This document shows positions 25,957-35,097 of a stretch of DNA of 64,000 bases, one piece after another (the stretch's first letter is position 1; each line of letters begins with the position of its first letter). The notes below the pieces were generated by a model. The model was not told the origin of the DNA. It worked only from the letters and a program-made list of their open reading frames with translations, and searched no databases. The position numbers and the translations under genes are program-made. The stretch is from Microseira wollei NIES-4236 (GTDB taxonomy: Bacteria; Cyanobacteriota; Cyanobacteriia; Cyanobacteriales; Aerosakkonemataceae): the NCBI RefSeq assembly GCF_020521235.1, contig NZ_BLAY01000007.1, forward strand, positions 1 to 64,000, written 5' to 3'.

Positions 25957-27804
25957 ATGGAGGTTGAAGAAGCATTAGAATTTGCAGATAAATTAATCTA
26001 TTCCCAGACAGGAAGGCACCTCAACGATCTGGAAAGACAAGTATTTGTGGGGTCTTGGGAAGGACTGAATTATAAGAAAATTTACCCATTGAATCCTGAG
26101 TATATCGAAAAGAATGTCGGTTTCAAATTGTGGAAGAAATTGTCAAGGGCTTTGGGAGAGGAGGTGGGTAAAAAAAATTTTCGGGGGGCGATTGAGCGAT
26201 GGCTTAAAGACAAGATGAGAAAGAAAGTGTTTATCTGCTATCGTAACCAGGAACCAGACCTAAGTCTAGCGTTAAAATTTTACCAAGGGATCGAGGAGGG
26301 AGGAGCGAGGGCTTTTATCGTTACCTTAGATTTTAACACTCCGACCGCAGTGTCACCAGCAGGGTGGGAAGGACTGGGAAACCGAGGCGGAGACTGGTTG
26401 GGGCGCATTGATGCTGAATTGAAGCAATGCGACTACTTTTTGCTGTTTTTATCTCCCGAAGTTGCGGTCAGTGAAATGGCAATCGAGATGTTACGGTGGG
26501 TTAAAGAGTTGCACTCGAGCCGCAATAAGCCCGTGTTGTTGCCGATCCGGGTCAATTGTCCTCAAAGCGTACCATTGAATCACGATTTGCGCTGCTACCT
26601 GGATGGAATTGGACAGCGAGAGTGGAAATCTCCTGCTGACACGCCAATTTTGCTGCAAGCAGTCCTAAATTTATTGAGAGGAAGCGAGAACAAAACATGG
26701 GAAGATGAGGATAATTGCAGCGTTTCATCACCGCACCCGGTTGCTCCCTCACTACCATTACCAGTGGCAGAACCAGAGTTACCCAGCGGACAAGTGCGGC
26801 TGGCTTCAGCATTTTACGTAGAGCGAGTTCCTTCTGAAGTCCAATGCTACAGGGAAATTTTGCAACCGGGGGCGTTAATTAGGATTAAAGCGCCGAGACA
26901 AATGGGCAAAACTTCGCTGATGGCGAGGATTCTTTATCATGCCAAAGAAGAACAAGGCTATCGCACGGTACCGTTGAGTTTTCAACATGCAGATACAGCG
27001 GTTTTTACGAATTTAACTCAACTTTTGCGGTGGTTTTGTGGCAAAATTTCTCGCAAGTTACGACTGACGCATCAAATAGATGATTATTGGAGCGACACTT
27101 ATGGCAGCAAAGATAACTGCACGGCTTATTTTGAAGATTGCTTGCTGTCAAATTCAGACAAGCCGCTGGTATTAGGTTTAGATGAAGTCGATCGGGTTTT
27201 CCAATATCCGAAAATAGCTGATGATTTTTTTGGTTTGCTGCGCGCTTGGTATGAGGAAGCTGGATATGGAGATAAAGACAGCAATCTGTGGGAAAAACTG
27301 CGATTGGTAGTCGTGCATTCGACGGAAGTTTACGTGCCGATGAATGTAAACCAGTCGCCGTTTAATGTCGGGTTGCCTATTGAATTGCCGGAGTTTAGCT
27401 TAGAGCAGGTGCTTGATTTAACAGAGCGGCATAGGTTAAATTGGAACGCAACTCAGATTGAACAATTAATGGCTTTAGTAGGGGGACATCCGTATTTACT
27501 GCGGTTTGGTTTGTATAACATTGCACAGCAACAAATAACTCTGGAGAAACTATTGCAAACGGCCGTCACCGAGGCGGGTCTTTACAATGACCATTTGCGA
27601 AGACATTTGTGGACGCTAAAACAGTATCCGGATTTGGCAGATGCTTTTGCTAAAGTAGTGAGAGCGAATGCACCTGTGGAGTTGGAATCCTTGGAAGCGT
27701 TTAAGTTACACAGTATGGGGTTGGTTAAGTTTGAGGGCAATCAGGTGATTCCTCGGTTTGATTTATACAGGATTTATTTTCGCGATCGCTTGTCCAGTTC
27801 GTAG
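25957..27804 (+). CDS. vMAP-like N-terminus, TIR domain and AAA-like ATPase
   Basis: A 615-residue protein. Residues 1-88 form a helical N-terminus resembling vWA-MoxR-associated (vMAP) adaptor domains. A TIR-like domain (about 89-205) has KKVFICYRNQEP, the conserved Asp in RIDAELKQCDYFLLFLSP, and Glu177 in SEMAIEM at the position of the catalytic Glu of NAD-cleaving TIRs. An AAA-like domain (Pfam AAA_35 type) follows, with Walker A APRQMGKTS at 313 and Walker B LVLGLDE at 404. Such fusions occur in cyanobacterial conflict/signalling sets. The next gene encodes a second AAA-like protein in the same direction, so they may act together. Effector role, defence or signalling, is not shown. Confidence 0.83.
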   Translation: MEVEEALEFADKLIYSQTGRHLNDLERQVFVGSWEGLNYKKIYPLNPEYIEKNVGFKLWKKLSRALGEEVGKKNFRGAIERWLKDKMRKKVFICYRNQEPDLSLALKFYQGIEEGGARAFIVTLDFNTPTAVSPAGWEGLGNRGGDWLGRIDAELKQCDYFLLFLSPEVAVSEMAIEMLRWVKELHSSRNKPVLLPIRVNCPQSVPLNHDLRCYLDGIGQREWKSPADTPILLQAVLNLLRGSENKTWEDEDNCSVSSPHPVAPSLPLPVAEPELPSGQVRLASAFYVERVPSEVQCYREILQPGALIRIKAPRQMGKTSLMARILYHAKEEQGYRTVPLSFQHADTAVFTNLTQLLRWFCGKISRKLRLTHQIDDYWSDTYGSKDNCTAYFEDCLLSNSDKPLVLGLDEVDRVFQYPKIADDFFGLLRAWYEEAGYGDKDSNLWEKLRLVVVHSTEVYVPMNVNQSPFNVGLPIELPEFSLEQVLDLTERHRLNWNATQIEQLMALVGGHPYLLRFGLYNIAQQQITLEKLLQTAVTEAGLYNDHLRRHLWTLKQYPDLADAFAKVVRANAPVELESLEAFKLHSMGLVKFEGNQVIPRFDLYRIYFRDRLSSS

Positions 27805-27806
27805 CT

Positions 27807-27846
27807 ACCCAATGACCAATTACCCATTACCAATTACCAATTACCA
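27807..27846. repeat. STRR units after the TIR gene
   Basis: TTACCAA-type heptamers directly after the stop codon at 27804 and before the next ATG at 27865. Confidence 0.9.
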
Positions 27847-27864
27847 AAAAATCAGGCGCATTGT

Positions 27865-30800
27865 ATGACCTACACTTACAAAGTCGGCGGACATTTACCT
27901 TTAGATGCTCCCACCTATGTAGTGCGACAAGCAGATAGAGAACTTTATGAAGGATTAAAAGCCGGGGAGTTTTGTTACGTTTTAAATGCGCGACAGATGG
28001 GAAAAACCAGCTTGCGGGTGCGGACAATGCACAAATTGCAAGCAGAAGGTTTTGCCTGTGCTGCGATCGATCTAACCAAAATTGGTTGCCAGGATATCAC
28101 TCCCGATCAGTGGTACGCTGGGATGATGCGACGGCTGGTGACGAGTTTCCAACTATCCTCCAAGATTAACTTACAGAGTTGGTTGAGCGATCGCGCGTAT
28201 CTCCCCCCCTTGTCGCGCTTAAGTGAGTTTGTCGAACAAGTTTTGCTAGAGTCAATTAGTGAAAATATCGTAATTTTTATCGATGAAATTGATAGCGTTC
28301 TCAGCTTAAGTTTTAACACCGATGATTTTTTTGGCTTTATTCGCGGTTGTAATGAATACGGTAGTAGGTTAACGTTTGCTCTGTTGGGAGTAGCAACTCC
28401 TTCGGATTTAATTCAAGATAAAAACCGCACGCCGTTTAATATTGGTCGTGCCGTTGAATTACACGGCTTTCAATTACAGGAAGCTCAACCGCTTGCTCAA
28501 GGTTTGAAGGGAAAAGTGAGCGATCCGCAAGCGGTTTTAAAAGCAATTTTAGACTGGACAGGCGGACAACCTTTTTTAACGCAAAAGTTATGTAACCTCC
28601 TCCTGCAAGAAGCGGATATGCCTGGAGATGAGATGACGCAAATAGAAAAATTAGTGCGATCGCGTCTGATCGAAAACTGGGAAGCTTCTGACGAACCGCC
28701 GCATCTGAAAACGATCCGCAATCGCATTCTTAGAGTGGGACAACATAAAAAATTGTTACTCGATCTTTATCAGCAAATTTTGCTGCTAGGTGAAGTCCCA
28801 GCAGACGACAGTCGAGAACAAATGGAATTGCAATTATCGGGGTTAGTCGTCAAGCAGCAGGGAAAGTTAAAGGTTTGTAATCGCATTTATGCTGCTGTAT
28901 TTAACCGCACTTGGGTGAACAAGGCATTAGCAGACTTGCAGGCAGATTTTATGCAAGTTATTGTCACCCAAGAACAAAAACTCCTATCCATGCTGATTGT
29001 GATGGAGAGCAAGGGATTTGATTATATTCTGCATGAAATTTTTGGTTCTATTACCCTCAAACTGGCGGAATTAATGCGGGTAGACCAAACTAAAATTATC
29101 TTTCTTGATGAAGAAAAGTTTGAATTGTGGTCGATTAGTACTAGGGATGGAGGCAGTAGTTACCCAAAGATTGACATTATTTCTCAAAAAGAAACAAAGG
29201 ATCGCCTCGCCTCTTTTAAAACATTTCTCAATCAGCCGTTCGTGTTTGGCGACGAAGGGAATCAATTGTTAGCAGAAGATGCAGACGAAGAAAAGTTATA
29301 TCGGAATTACAACGAGTTAGTGTTACCGTTATTAAACGAGAAGGGAGATTTAGTCGCGATCGTTCAATTAGTGAATAAACTAAAATTATCCAGTAATCCT
29401 CAAGCGCCTTTATCAGAAAGAATTGACAAACAGGGCTTCACGGAATCGGATCAAAAACAGTTTGCCGACTATGCGCCGGATATTCGCAGAATTCTGCAAA
29501 GATGCCAGTATTGTTATAAATTAACGCAAAGATTACAAGCTTCGGAAGCGCTGACAGAAGCCACGCGATCGCTTGCTCAAAGCAGCCTTGATGCGGAAGA
29601 AGTGCTGGCTAAAGTCATGGATGAAGCCAAGAAGCTGATGACTGCCGATCGCAGCACCCTATGGCTGATAGATAAAGAACAAGAAGAACTCTGGACAAAA
29701 ATAACATTTGAAGACGGTTCTGTCAGAGAATTGCGGATTAAAATTGGGCAAGGTTATGCTGGCAAAGTTGCTCAAACAGGAGAGCCATTAAATATTCCCT
29801 TTGACCTCTACGATCGCCCAGATTCAGAAACAGCCAAGCAAACCGATCAAAAAACAGGTTATCGCACTTGTAGCTTACTTTGTATGCCAGTTTTTAGTCC
29901 CGATGGCGAGTTGCTGGGTGTGACTCAATTAGTTAACAAAAAAAGATTGGGAGAATTTCCCCAATATAATCCAGAAGATTGGCCCGAAGCACCCGAATGT
30001 TTTAAAGCTAGCTTTGACGATCAAAGTCAAAAATACATGCAGCTTTTTCACTCTCAAGCAGGTGTAGCGCTGCAAAATGCGAGGATGTTTGCCACCGTTA
30101 AGCAAGAAGCAGAAATGCACCATAAAAATAATGTGGTGAGTCAAACCCTAGCAATGCTCAATAGCGTCATGGATAATCAAGGGTTTGATGATATTCTCGA
30201 TGCCACCTTACGCTCTATTACTATCAGAATGGGGAAATCCCTCAATGCAGACCGCACCAGCATTTTCTTATTAGATGAAGAGAAAAACGAATTTTGGTCA
30301 ATAGTTGCCGAAGCAGACGGCGATGGTTGTCTAGAAATTCGGATTCCTGCTAATCAAGGCATTGTCGGCGAGGTGGCAACTTCCAAGCAACTGATTAATA
30401 TACCCTTCGATTTTTATGACGATCCGCGCTCAAAAATGGCTCAAGAACAAGACAAAAAAAATGGCTACCGCACCTACACTATGTTAGCCTTACCGCTGTT
30501 AAACGACCAGGGAAATTTAGTTGCCGTTGTGCAGTTACTCAACAAGTTGAAGCCACGTAATAACCGCACTGCTGCTTTATCGGAAAGAATCGATCCCCAG
30601 GGTTTTACGCCAGCGGATGAAGAAAAATTTGCCGAAAGCGCACCGATGATTCAAATGATTTTAGAAAGCTTTCGCTCTTATCATAAAACTGCCAGGGGAC
30701 AACGAGTAGCGGCGGCGCTAATGGCAGCGACGAGATCTGTCAGTCAAAGCAGTTTGGAATTAGAAGAAATTCTCCAACGGGTGATGGAAGCGGCGAAAAA

Positions 30801-31305
30801 ATTAATTAATGCCGATCGCAGTACGTTGTGGTTATTAGATCATCAGGCGCGGGAATTGTGGACGAAAATTACCTTTGAAGATGGTGAGGTTCGGGAAATA
30901 CGAGTACCAATAGGGCAAGGTTATGCGGGTACGGTAGCAGCAACAGGCGAAACTTTGAATATTCCGTTTGATTTGTACGATCATCCCAATTCAGAAACAG
31001 CGAAGAAAACGGATAAAAAAACCGGCTATCGCACTTGCAGTTTACTGTGTATGCCAGTGTTTAGTCCGGATGGCGATTTGATTGGGGTGACTCAATTAAT
31101 TAACAAGCGGAAACCAGGGGATTTTTCCGACTATCATCCTGAGTGGGAGGAGAATGTACCAGATTATTTTCAGGTTAGTTTTGATGAAAGCGACCAAAAA
31201 TCCATGCAAATTTTTAACAATCAAGCGGGTATAATTCTTCAGAATGCCGAACTGTTAGCAGCGCTGAAACGACAGGAGCGATTGCTGCGAACTCATCTGA
31301 GTTAA
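27865..31305 (+). CDS. AAA-like ATPase with four GAF domains
   Basis: A 1146-residue protein. The N-terminal AAA-like domain has Walker [11 protein letters not shown] at 41 and Walker B VIFIDEID near 133. Four GAF domains follow, at roughly 372-545, 555-755, 760-935 and 950-1130. The array is a duplicated pair: GAF1 resembles GAF3, GAF2 resembles GAF4. GAF3 ends with NK...GFTPADEE, which fits the NKFDE cyclic-nucleotide-binding signature; GAF1 has the same stretch with DQ. So cAMP or cGMP binding is plausible and would link it to the cyclase at 773. No output domain beyond the ATPase is visible. Spacing to the TIR gene is 60 bp, including an STRR array. Confidence 0.9.
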   Translation: MTYTYKVGGHLPLDAPTYVVRQADRELYEGLKAGEFCYVLNARQMGKTSLRVRTMHKLQAEGFACAAIDLTKIGCQDITPDQWYAGMMRRLVTSFQLSSKINLQSWLSDRAYLPPLSRLSEFVEQVLLESISENIVIFIDEIDSVLSLSFNTDDFFGFIRGCNEYGSRLTFALLGVATPSDLIQDKNRTPFNIGRAVELHGFQLQEAQPLAQGLKGKVSDPQAVLKAILDWTGGQPFLTQKLCNLLLQEADMPGDEMTQIEKLVRSRLIENWEASDEPPHLKTIRNRILRVGQHKKLLLDLYQQILLLGEVPADDSREQMELQLSGLVVKQQGKLKVCNRIYAAVFNRTWVNKALADLQADFMQVIVTQEQKLLSMLIVMESKGFDYILHEIFGSITLKLAELMRVDQTKIIFLDEEKFELWSISTRDGGSSYPKIDIISQKETKDRLASFKTFLNQPFVFGDEGNQLLAEDADEEKLYRNYNELVLPLLNEKGDLVAIVQLVNKLKLSSNPQAPLSERIDKQGFTESDQKQFADYAPDIRRILQRCQYCYKLTQRLQASEALTEATRSLAQSSLDAEEVLAKVMDEAKKLMTADRSTLWLIDKEQEELWTKITFEDGSVRELRIKIGQGYAGKVAQTGEPLNIPFDLYDRPDSETAKQTDQKTGYRTCSLLCMPVFSPDGELLGVTQLVNKKRLGEFPQYNPEDWPEAPECFKASFDDQSQKYMQLFHSQAGVALQNARMFATVKQEAEMHHKNNVVSQTLAMLNSVMDNQGFDDILDATLRSITIRMGKSLNADRTSIFLLDEEKNEFWSIVAEADGDGCLEIRIPANQGIVGEVATSKQLINIPFDFYDDPRSKMAQEQDKKNGYRTYTMLALPLLNDQGNLVAVVQLLNKLKPRNNRTAALSERIDPQGFTPADEEKFAESAPMIQMILESFRSYHKTARGQRVAAALMAATRSVSQSSLELEEILQRVMEAAKKLINADRSTLWLLDHQARELWTKITFEDGEVREIRVPIGQGYAGTVAATGETLNIPFDLYDHPNSETAKKTDKKTGYRTCSLLCMPVFSPDGDLIGVTQLINKRKPGDFSDYHPEWEENVPDYFQVSFDESDQKSMQIFNNQAGIILQNAELLAALKRQERLLRTHLS

Positions 31306-31444
31306 TTTTAGATTTTGAATTTCGGATTTTAGTTTATAATTTTTCGTATAAACCGGGTTTTTTTACCTAGAGTTTATAATTTGCTAATTGAATTCAATTG
31401 AAGTAAAATATTTATTTGTGATTTTGTATGAGTTGAGGTCAAGC

Positions 31445-32440
31445 GTGAAATTACCATTTGTAACAGAAGTAATTAAAAAGTTAGCGACTCAGATAGGAGC
31501 CACGGTTTTAATTGAACCAGAATATGGTTTTGTGGGACATATTACTTTTAAAAACGGCAAGAGAAGCTTTTTTCGGAACGGGAGATTCGAGATTAACAAT
31601 CATGCTTCGGTAGAGATCGTGAAAGATAAAGGTTACGCTAGTTTCTTTCTTAAAGAATTGGGATACAAGGTTCCTGAAGAACAAACATTTTTCAGCGATA
31701 AACTGTGCAGCAAGCTGATTAAAAAGAGAAATATTGATGACGGTTACGCTTTCGCCAAAAATCTTGGCTTTCCTGCAATCGTAAAACCCAACGATCTAAG
31801 TAAAGGAATTATGGTCGCTAAAGTTTATAACAAAGAAGAATACTATGAAACAGCCCAACAAATATTTTTAAAGACTTCAGTACTACTGATGCAAAAATTT
31901 TACCCTGGTAACGACTACAGAGTTGTGGTTTTAGATGGCGAGATCGTCTCTGCCTATCAGAGAACGCCACTATCGGTAATCGGGGATGGCAAATCTAGTA
32001 TTCTTGAGATTCTCGCTCAAAAACAGACAACATTTTTACAAGAGAACAGAGATATAACTATAGATTTGGATGATTTTAGAATAGCGGCTAAATTGCAAAG
32101 ACAGGGACTAACACTTAATAGCGTCATTCCGGAAAATACCAGAATAAAACTATTAGATAATGCTAATTTATCAACCGGAGGTGAAGCAATAGATGTAACA
32201 AAAGAAATGCATCCGGATTTTCAAAAGCTAGCAATAAGCGTTACCAAAGATATGGGTTTGAGGTTAGGCGGTGTGGATATTATTACCAACGACATCACGC
32301 AGCCTATGCAGGATTATGTCATTCTTGAAATCAATGGCGCTCCTGGTTTAGAACATTACGCTTCCATTGGGGAACAACAAATGAAGGTTGTAGAAGAATT
32401 GTATCTGAAAATTCTCAAAGCGATAGAAATGGGTAACTAA
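31445..32440 (+). CDS. ATP-grasp ligase, cyanophycin synthetase-like domain
   Basis: About 331 residues from GTG at 31445, preceded by GAGG with 6-nt spacing; the open frame extends to TTG at 31388 but without a ribosome-binding sequence. Typical ATP-grasp features: the FPAIVKPNDLSKGIMV phosphate-binding strand, VIGDGKSSILEI, NLSTGGEAIDVT and the metal-binding GVDIITND...ILEINGAPG. These match the ATP-grasp domain of cyanophycin and glutathione synthetases and free-standing amino-acid ligases. It is too short to be cyanophycin synthetase (no Mur-ligase half). It would join an amino acid or peptide to a carboxylate; substrates unknown. Flanked by STRR arrays, no partner gene. Confidence 0.85.
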   Translation: MKLPFVTEVIKKLATQIGATVLIEPEYGFVGHITFKNGKRSFFRNGRFEINNHASVEIVKDKGYASFFLKELGYKVPEEQTFFSDKLCSKLIKKRNIDDGYAFAKNLGFPAIVKPNDLSKGIMVAKVYNKEEYYETAQQIFLKTSVLLMQKFYPGNDYRVVVLDGEIVSAYQRTPLSVIGDGKSSILEILAQKQTTFLQENRDITIDLDDFRIAAKLQRQGLTLNSVIPENTRIKLLDNANLSTGGEAIDVTKEMHPDFQKLAISVTKDMGLRLGGVDIITNDITQPMQDYVILEINGAPGLEHYASIGEQQMKVVEELYLKILKAIEMGN

Positions 32441-32592
32441 TAGCTAATTGCTAATTGCTAATTGTCAATTGCTAGAGAGCAGCCATTAGCGATTAGCTAT
32501 TAGCAGTTACACAACCGATGCGAAGGGACATGATATTACCCCAGTCATAAACCCGGTTTATTCGTTAACGATTTTTCAGAGAAACCGGGTTG
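32440..32592. repeat. STRR units and AAACCCGG element
   Basis: TAATTGC heptamers (32444-32475), ATTAGC units, then an AAACCCGG inverted pair at 32548-32592. Lies between the convergent ATP-grasp and permease genes and could end transcription from both sides. Confidence 0.85.
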
Positions 32593-32633
32593 ATTTGCCA
32601 AAGCTGATAACTAGCAACTTGGGTGAATATCAT

Positions 32634-34061
32634 CTAATCAGTTTGCTGTATTCTTTTTTGTTGTAGCGTACTATGTTGGCGACCATAAGTGAAGTAGATC
32701 AGCAAACCAACTGCCAACCAAATTATCAATCGCAACCATGTATCTCCAGGGAGTGAAACCATTTGCAACCCCGATATTAATGCACCTAAAATTGGCACTA
32801 ATGGCACTAGGGGTGTTTTGAAAGGTCTGGGTAAATCCGGTCTGGTGCGACGCAATACTGCAACGGCGATGCAAACTATTAAAAATGCTAGTAAAGTGCC
32901 GATTGAAACTAATTCTCCTAATACTGATATCGGCAATAATCCTGCTAGCAACATGGCGACAACTCCCGACACAACGATGGAAATATAAGGTGTGCGGAAT
33001 TGAGGATGAACGGCGGCAAATGGAGAGGGAAGCAATCCATCTTTTGCCATGGCATAAAATACTCGCGATTGCCCTAAAATAAATACTACTATTACCGAAC
33101 TCATTCCCGCGATCGCACCTATTTTAATTATCGGTTTCAGCCAGCGCAATCCTTCTCCCACCGCATTTACTCCTACTGCAATCGGGTCGGGAACATTTAA
33201 TTCTGTATAGGGTACAATTCCTGTCAAAACTAACACAACGGCAATATAAAGTATGGTGGCAATTAGTAAAGAACTCATAATCGCAATCGGCATATCTCGC
33301 TGGGGATTGCGTGCTTCTTGCGCGGCACAAGAAATCGCATCGAAACCGATGTAAGTAAAGAAAACTACTCCCGCACCCCGCAAAACTCCACTCCACCCAT
33401 AAATGCCAAATTGTCCTGTATTTTCGGGAATAAATGGCAGCCAGTTTTGTTGGTTAATGTAACCTAATCCGCCAAAGATAAATAATAAAATTACTAGGGT
33501 TTTTACTAATACGATAATATTATTAAACCTCGTCGATTGCCGCAAACCGATAATTTGCAATATCGTCATCAAAGCAATAATAAACATAGCTGGTAAGTTA
33601 AACGGTGGATTGGCTAATTCCGCAGGAATGACAATTCCTACATCTTGTAATAAACTCACCATATATCCCGACCAACCAACCGCAACTGTAGCACCGGAAA
33701 AGATATATTCTAAAATTAAATCCCAACCGACGATCCAAGCTACCAATTCTCCCAAAGTTGCATAAGCATAAGTGTAGGCACTGCCAGCAATCGGAATCAA
33801 CGAGGCAAATTCGGCATAACAAAGTCCGCACAAACCGCAGCCGATCGCCGCTAAAATAAATGATATAGTAATAGACGGCCCTGCATAGTTCGCCGCTGCT
33901 TGTCCGGTGAGGACAAAAATACCGGCACCAATTATACCACCAATACCAAGAGCGATGAGCGCGACTAACCCAAGAGATTTATCCAGTCCTTTATCGCTGT
34001 CTAAATCGTTTGCTTGCAATAATTCGTCTACTGATTTTTTGCTGAACAATCCAGGAGTCAT
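32634..34061 (-). CDS. APC-family amino-acid permease
   Basis: A 475-residue integral membrane transporter with about 12 helices. The APC signature GIGGIIGAGIFVLTG is near residue 43, and a second conserved block, FFTYIGFDAISCAAQEARNPQRDMP, lies mid-protein, as in the cationic amino-acid transporter group. It imports amino acids with a coupled ion. Start at ATG 34061 rather than TTG three codons earlier. No other transport gene is near it. Substrate cannot be fixed from sequence; a basic or branched neutral amino acid is most likely from the family. Confidence 0.93.
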   Translation of the reverse strand: MTPGLFSKKSVDELLQANDLDSDKGLDKSLGLVALIALGIGGIIGAGIFVLTGQAAANYAGPSITISFILAAIGCGLCGLCYAEFASLIPIAGSAYTYAYATLGELVAWIVGWDLILEYIFSGATVAVGWSGYMVSLLQDVGIVIPAELANPPFNLPAMFIIALMTILQIIGLRQSTRFNNIIVLVKTLVILLFIFGGLGYINQQNWLPFIPENTGQFGIYGWSGVLRGAGVVFFTYIGFDAISCAAQEARNPQRDMPIAIMSSLLIATILYIAVVLVLTGIVPYTELNVPDPIAVGVNAVGEGLRWLKPIIKIGAIAGMSSVIVVFILGQSRVFYAMAKDGLLPSPFAAVHPQFRTPYISIVVSGVVAMLLAGLLPISVLGELVSIGTLLAFLIVCIAVAVLRRTRPDLPRPFKTPLVPLVPILGALISGLQMVSLPGDTWLRLIIWLAVGLLIYFTYGRQHSTLQQKRIQQTD

Positions 34062-34458
34062 TTTGTCCAAAGCTTAATGCAGGTATTCGGGTAAAATTTA
34101 GCACAGATTTATATATAAATTAAAGTTAAGGTGAAATTTATGCACCAAAAGTAAAACTTGTAGTGCGATATGCCTCCCTTCCGCTTCGCGAACGCTCTCT
34201 ACAATCGAGGTGAATGAGAGGATTTGAACCGCGAAGGCGCGATAGACGCTTTCTTCGGCGCACCCGTTGGGTAGGACGCGAAGAGAGGGAGTAGAGAGAG
34301 CGATCGCGTTGAATCTGGTATCTTTAATTACCGTCACCGCGCAGGAAATAACACAACCGCCACTGTCGGCGCGATCGCAAATGCGTCATACAATCTGTAT
34401 GTGCTGTTCTTGGCTTGCGATCGCGCCGATCTCGATCTAACTACGGGGTGAAAAAGCA
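34062..34458. repeat. repeat-rich intergenic region
   Basis: Holds a TATGCCTCCCTTCCGCTTCGCGAACGC-type repeat (near 34160, relative at 23083) and a longer segment at 34301-34435 related to 39741-39893. The longer segment includes, on the minus strand, a stretch similar to the coding 3' end of the SH3 protein gene at 40641. No gene recognised. Confidence 0.75.
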
Positions 34459-34851
34459 GTGAATCTCGATAAAATCTTTCAACTATATGATTACCCGCGT
34501 CGAGATTTATACGATATTCGGGTTTATTTGGCAAGATTGTTAGAAATTATTGAAATGCAGGCGTTTGAGGCTGCTATCTGTTCTGCTGTATTTATTGCTC
34601 TTGCGGTGATGCGAATGGTAGCAGAACAACATGGGATTGATTTTGAGTCTCAAAATCCGAAAACTTTAGCTCAAACATTCTTCGCTTATAATTTCTATAA
34701 CCAGGAAGATTACGAAATATTGGTGACGGGGATTGATTTGCGCGATCGCATGATGTTTAAGCAAGAAAAATTGACGATCGATCCCAAGTTAGCTTACCAA
34801 ACTCTAGAGGTGGTGCAACGTCTTTTTAGTCGAGTTGAAGGGGAGGGATAG
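34459..34851 (+). CDS. hypothetical helical protein
   Basis: A 130-residue, all-helix protein from GTG at 34459 with a GGGG-containing leader. It has a hydrophobic stretch AAICSAVFIALAVMRM and a later LRDRMMFKQEKLTID segment. The length and helical character are compatible with HEPN/HepT-like nucleotidyltransferase partners, but the RxxxxH motif is not evident and no nucleotidyltransferase is next to it. Function unknown. Bounded on both sides by dispersed repeats. Confidence 0.5.
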   Translation: MNLDKIFQLYDYPRRDLYDIRVYLARLLEIIEMQAFEAAICSAVFIALAVMRMVAEQHGIDFESQNPKTLAQTFFAYNFYNQEDYEILVTGIDLRDRMMFKQEKLTIDPKLAYQTLEVVQRLFSRVEGEG

Positions 34852-34888
34852 AATGCGATCGCTCTTTATAATTCAGGTGAATAAGATT

Positions 34889-35080
34889 TGAACCACAGAG
34901 ACGCAGAGGACGCAGAGACAGAGTAGAGAGAGCGATCGCATCCTATAGAAACTCTAGAGCGGATTGCAAGTGAGTGAAGTAAAGCCTTCTGGCTTCGTTT
35001 GTGTAGCGGCAGCATTAATGCTGCCCGCACACCGCTGTCGGTGTACCATCACCGGCTGCAAACCGCTATATCTTGTGGGG
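34889..35080. repeat. two dispersed repeats downstream of the helical gene
   Basis: ACAGAGACGCAGAGGACGCAGAG-type repeat at 34899-34925 (relative at 59759-59790) and a MITE-like copy at about 34962-35080 with GCGGATTGCA and CTGCAAACCGC arms. Little is left for regulation in this gap. Confidence 0.8.
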
Positions 35081-35097
35081 TGGGCATCTTGCCTGCC

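Noticed and set aside
31388-31444. TTG start of the ATP-grasp gene
   Set aside because: No ribosome-binding sequence; the GTG at 31445 has GAGG with good spacing and matches the family start.
34334-34534. 66-residue minus-strand frame
   Set aside because: It runs through the repeat shared with 39741 and is opposite the start of the helical protein gene.
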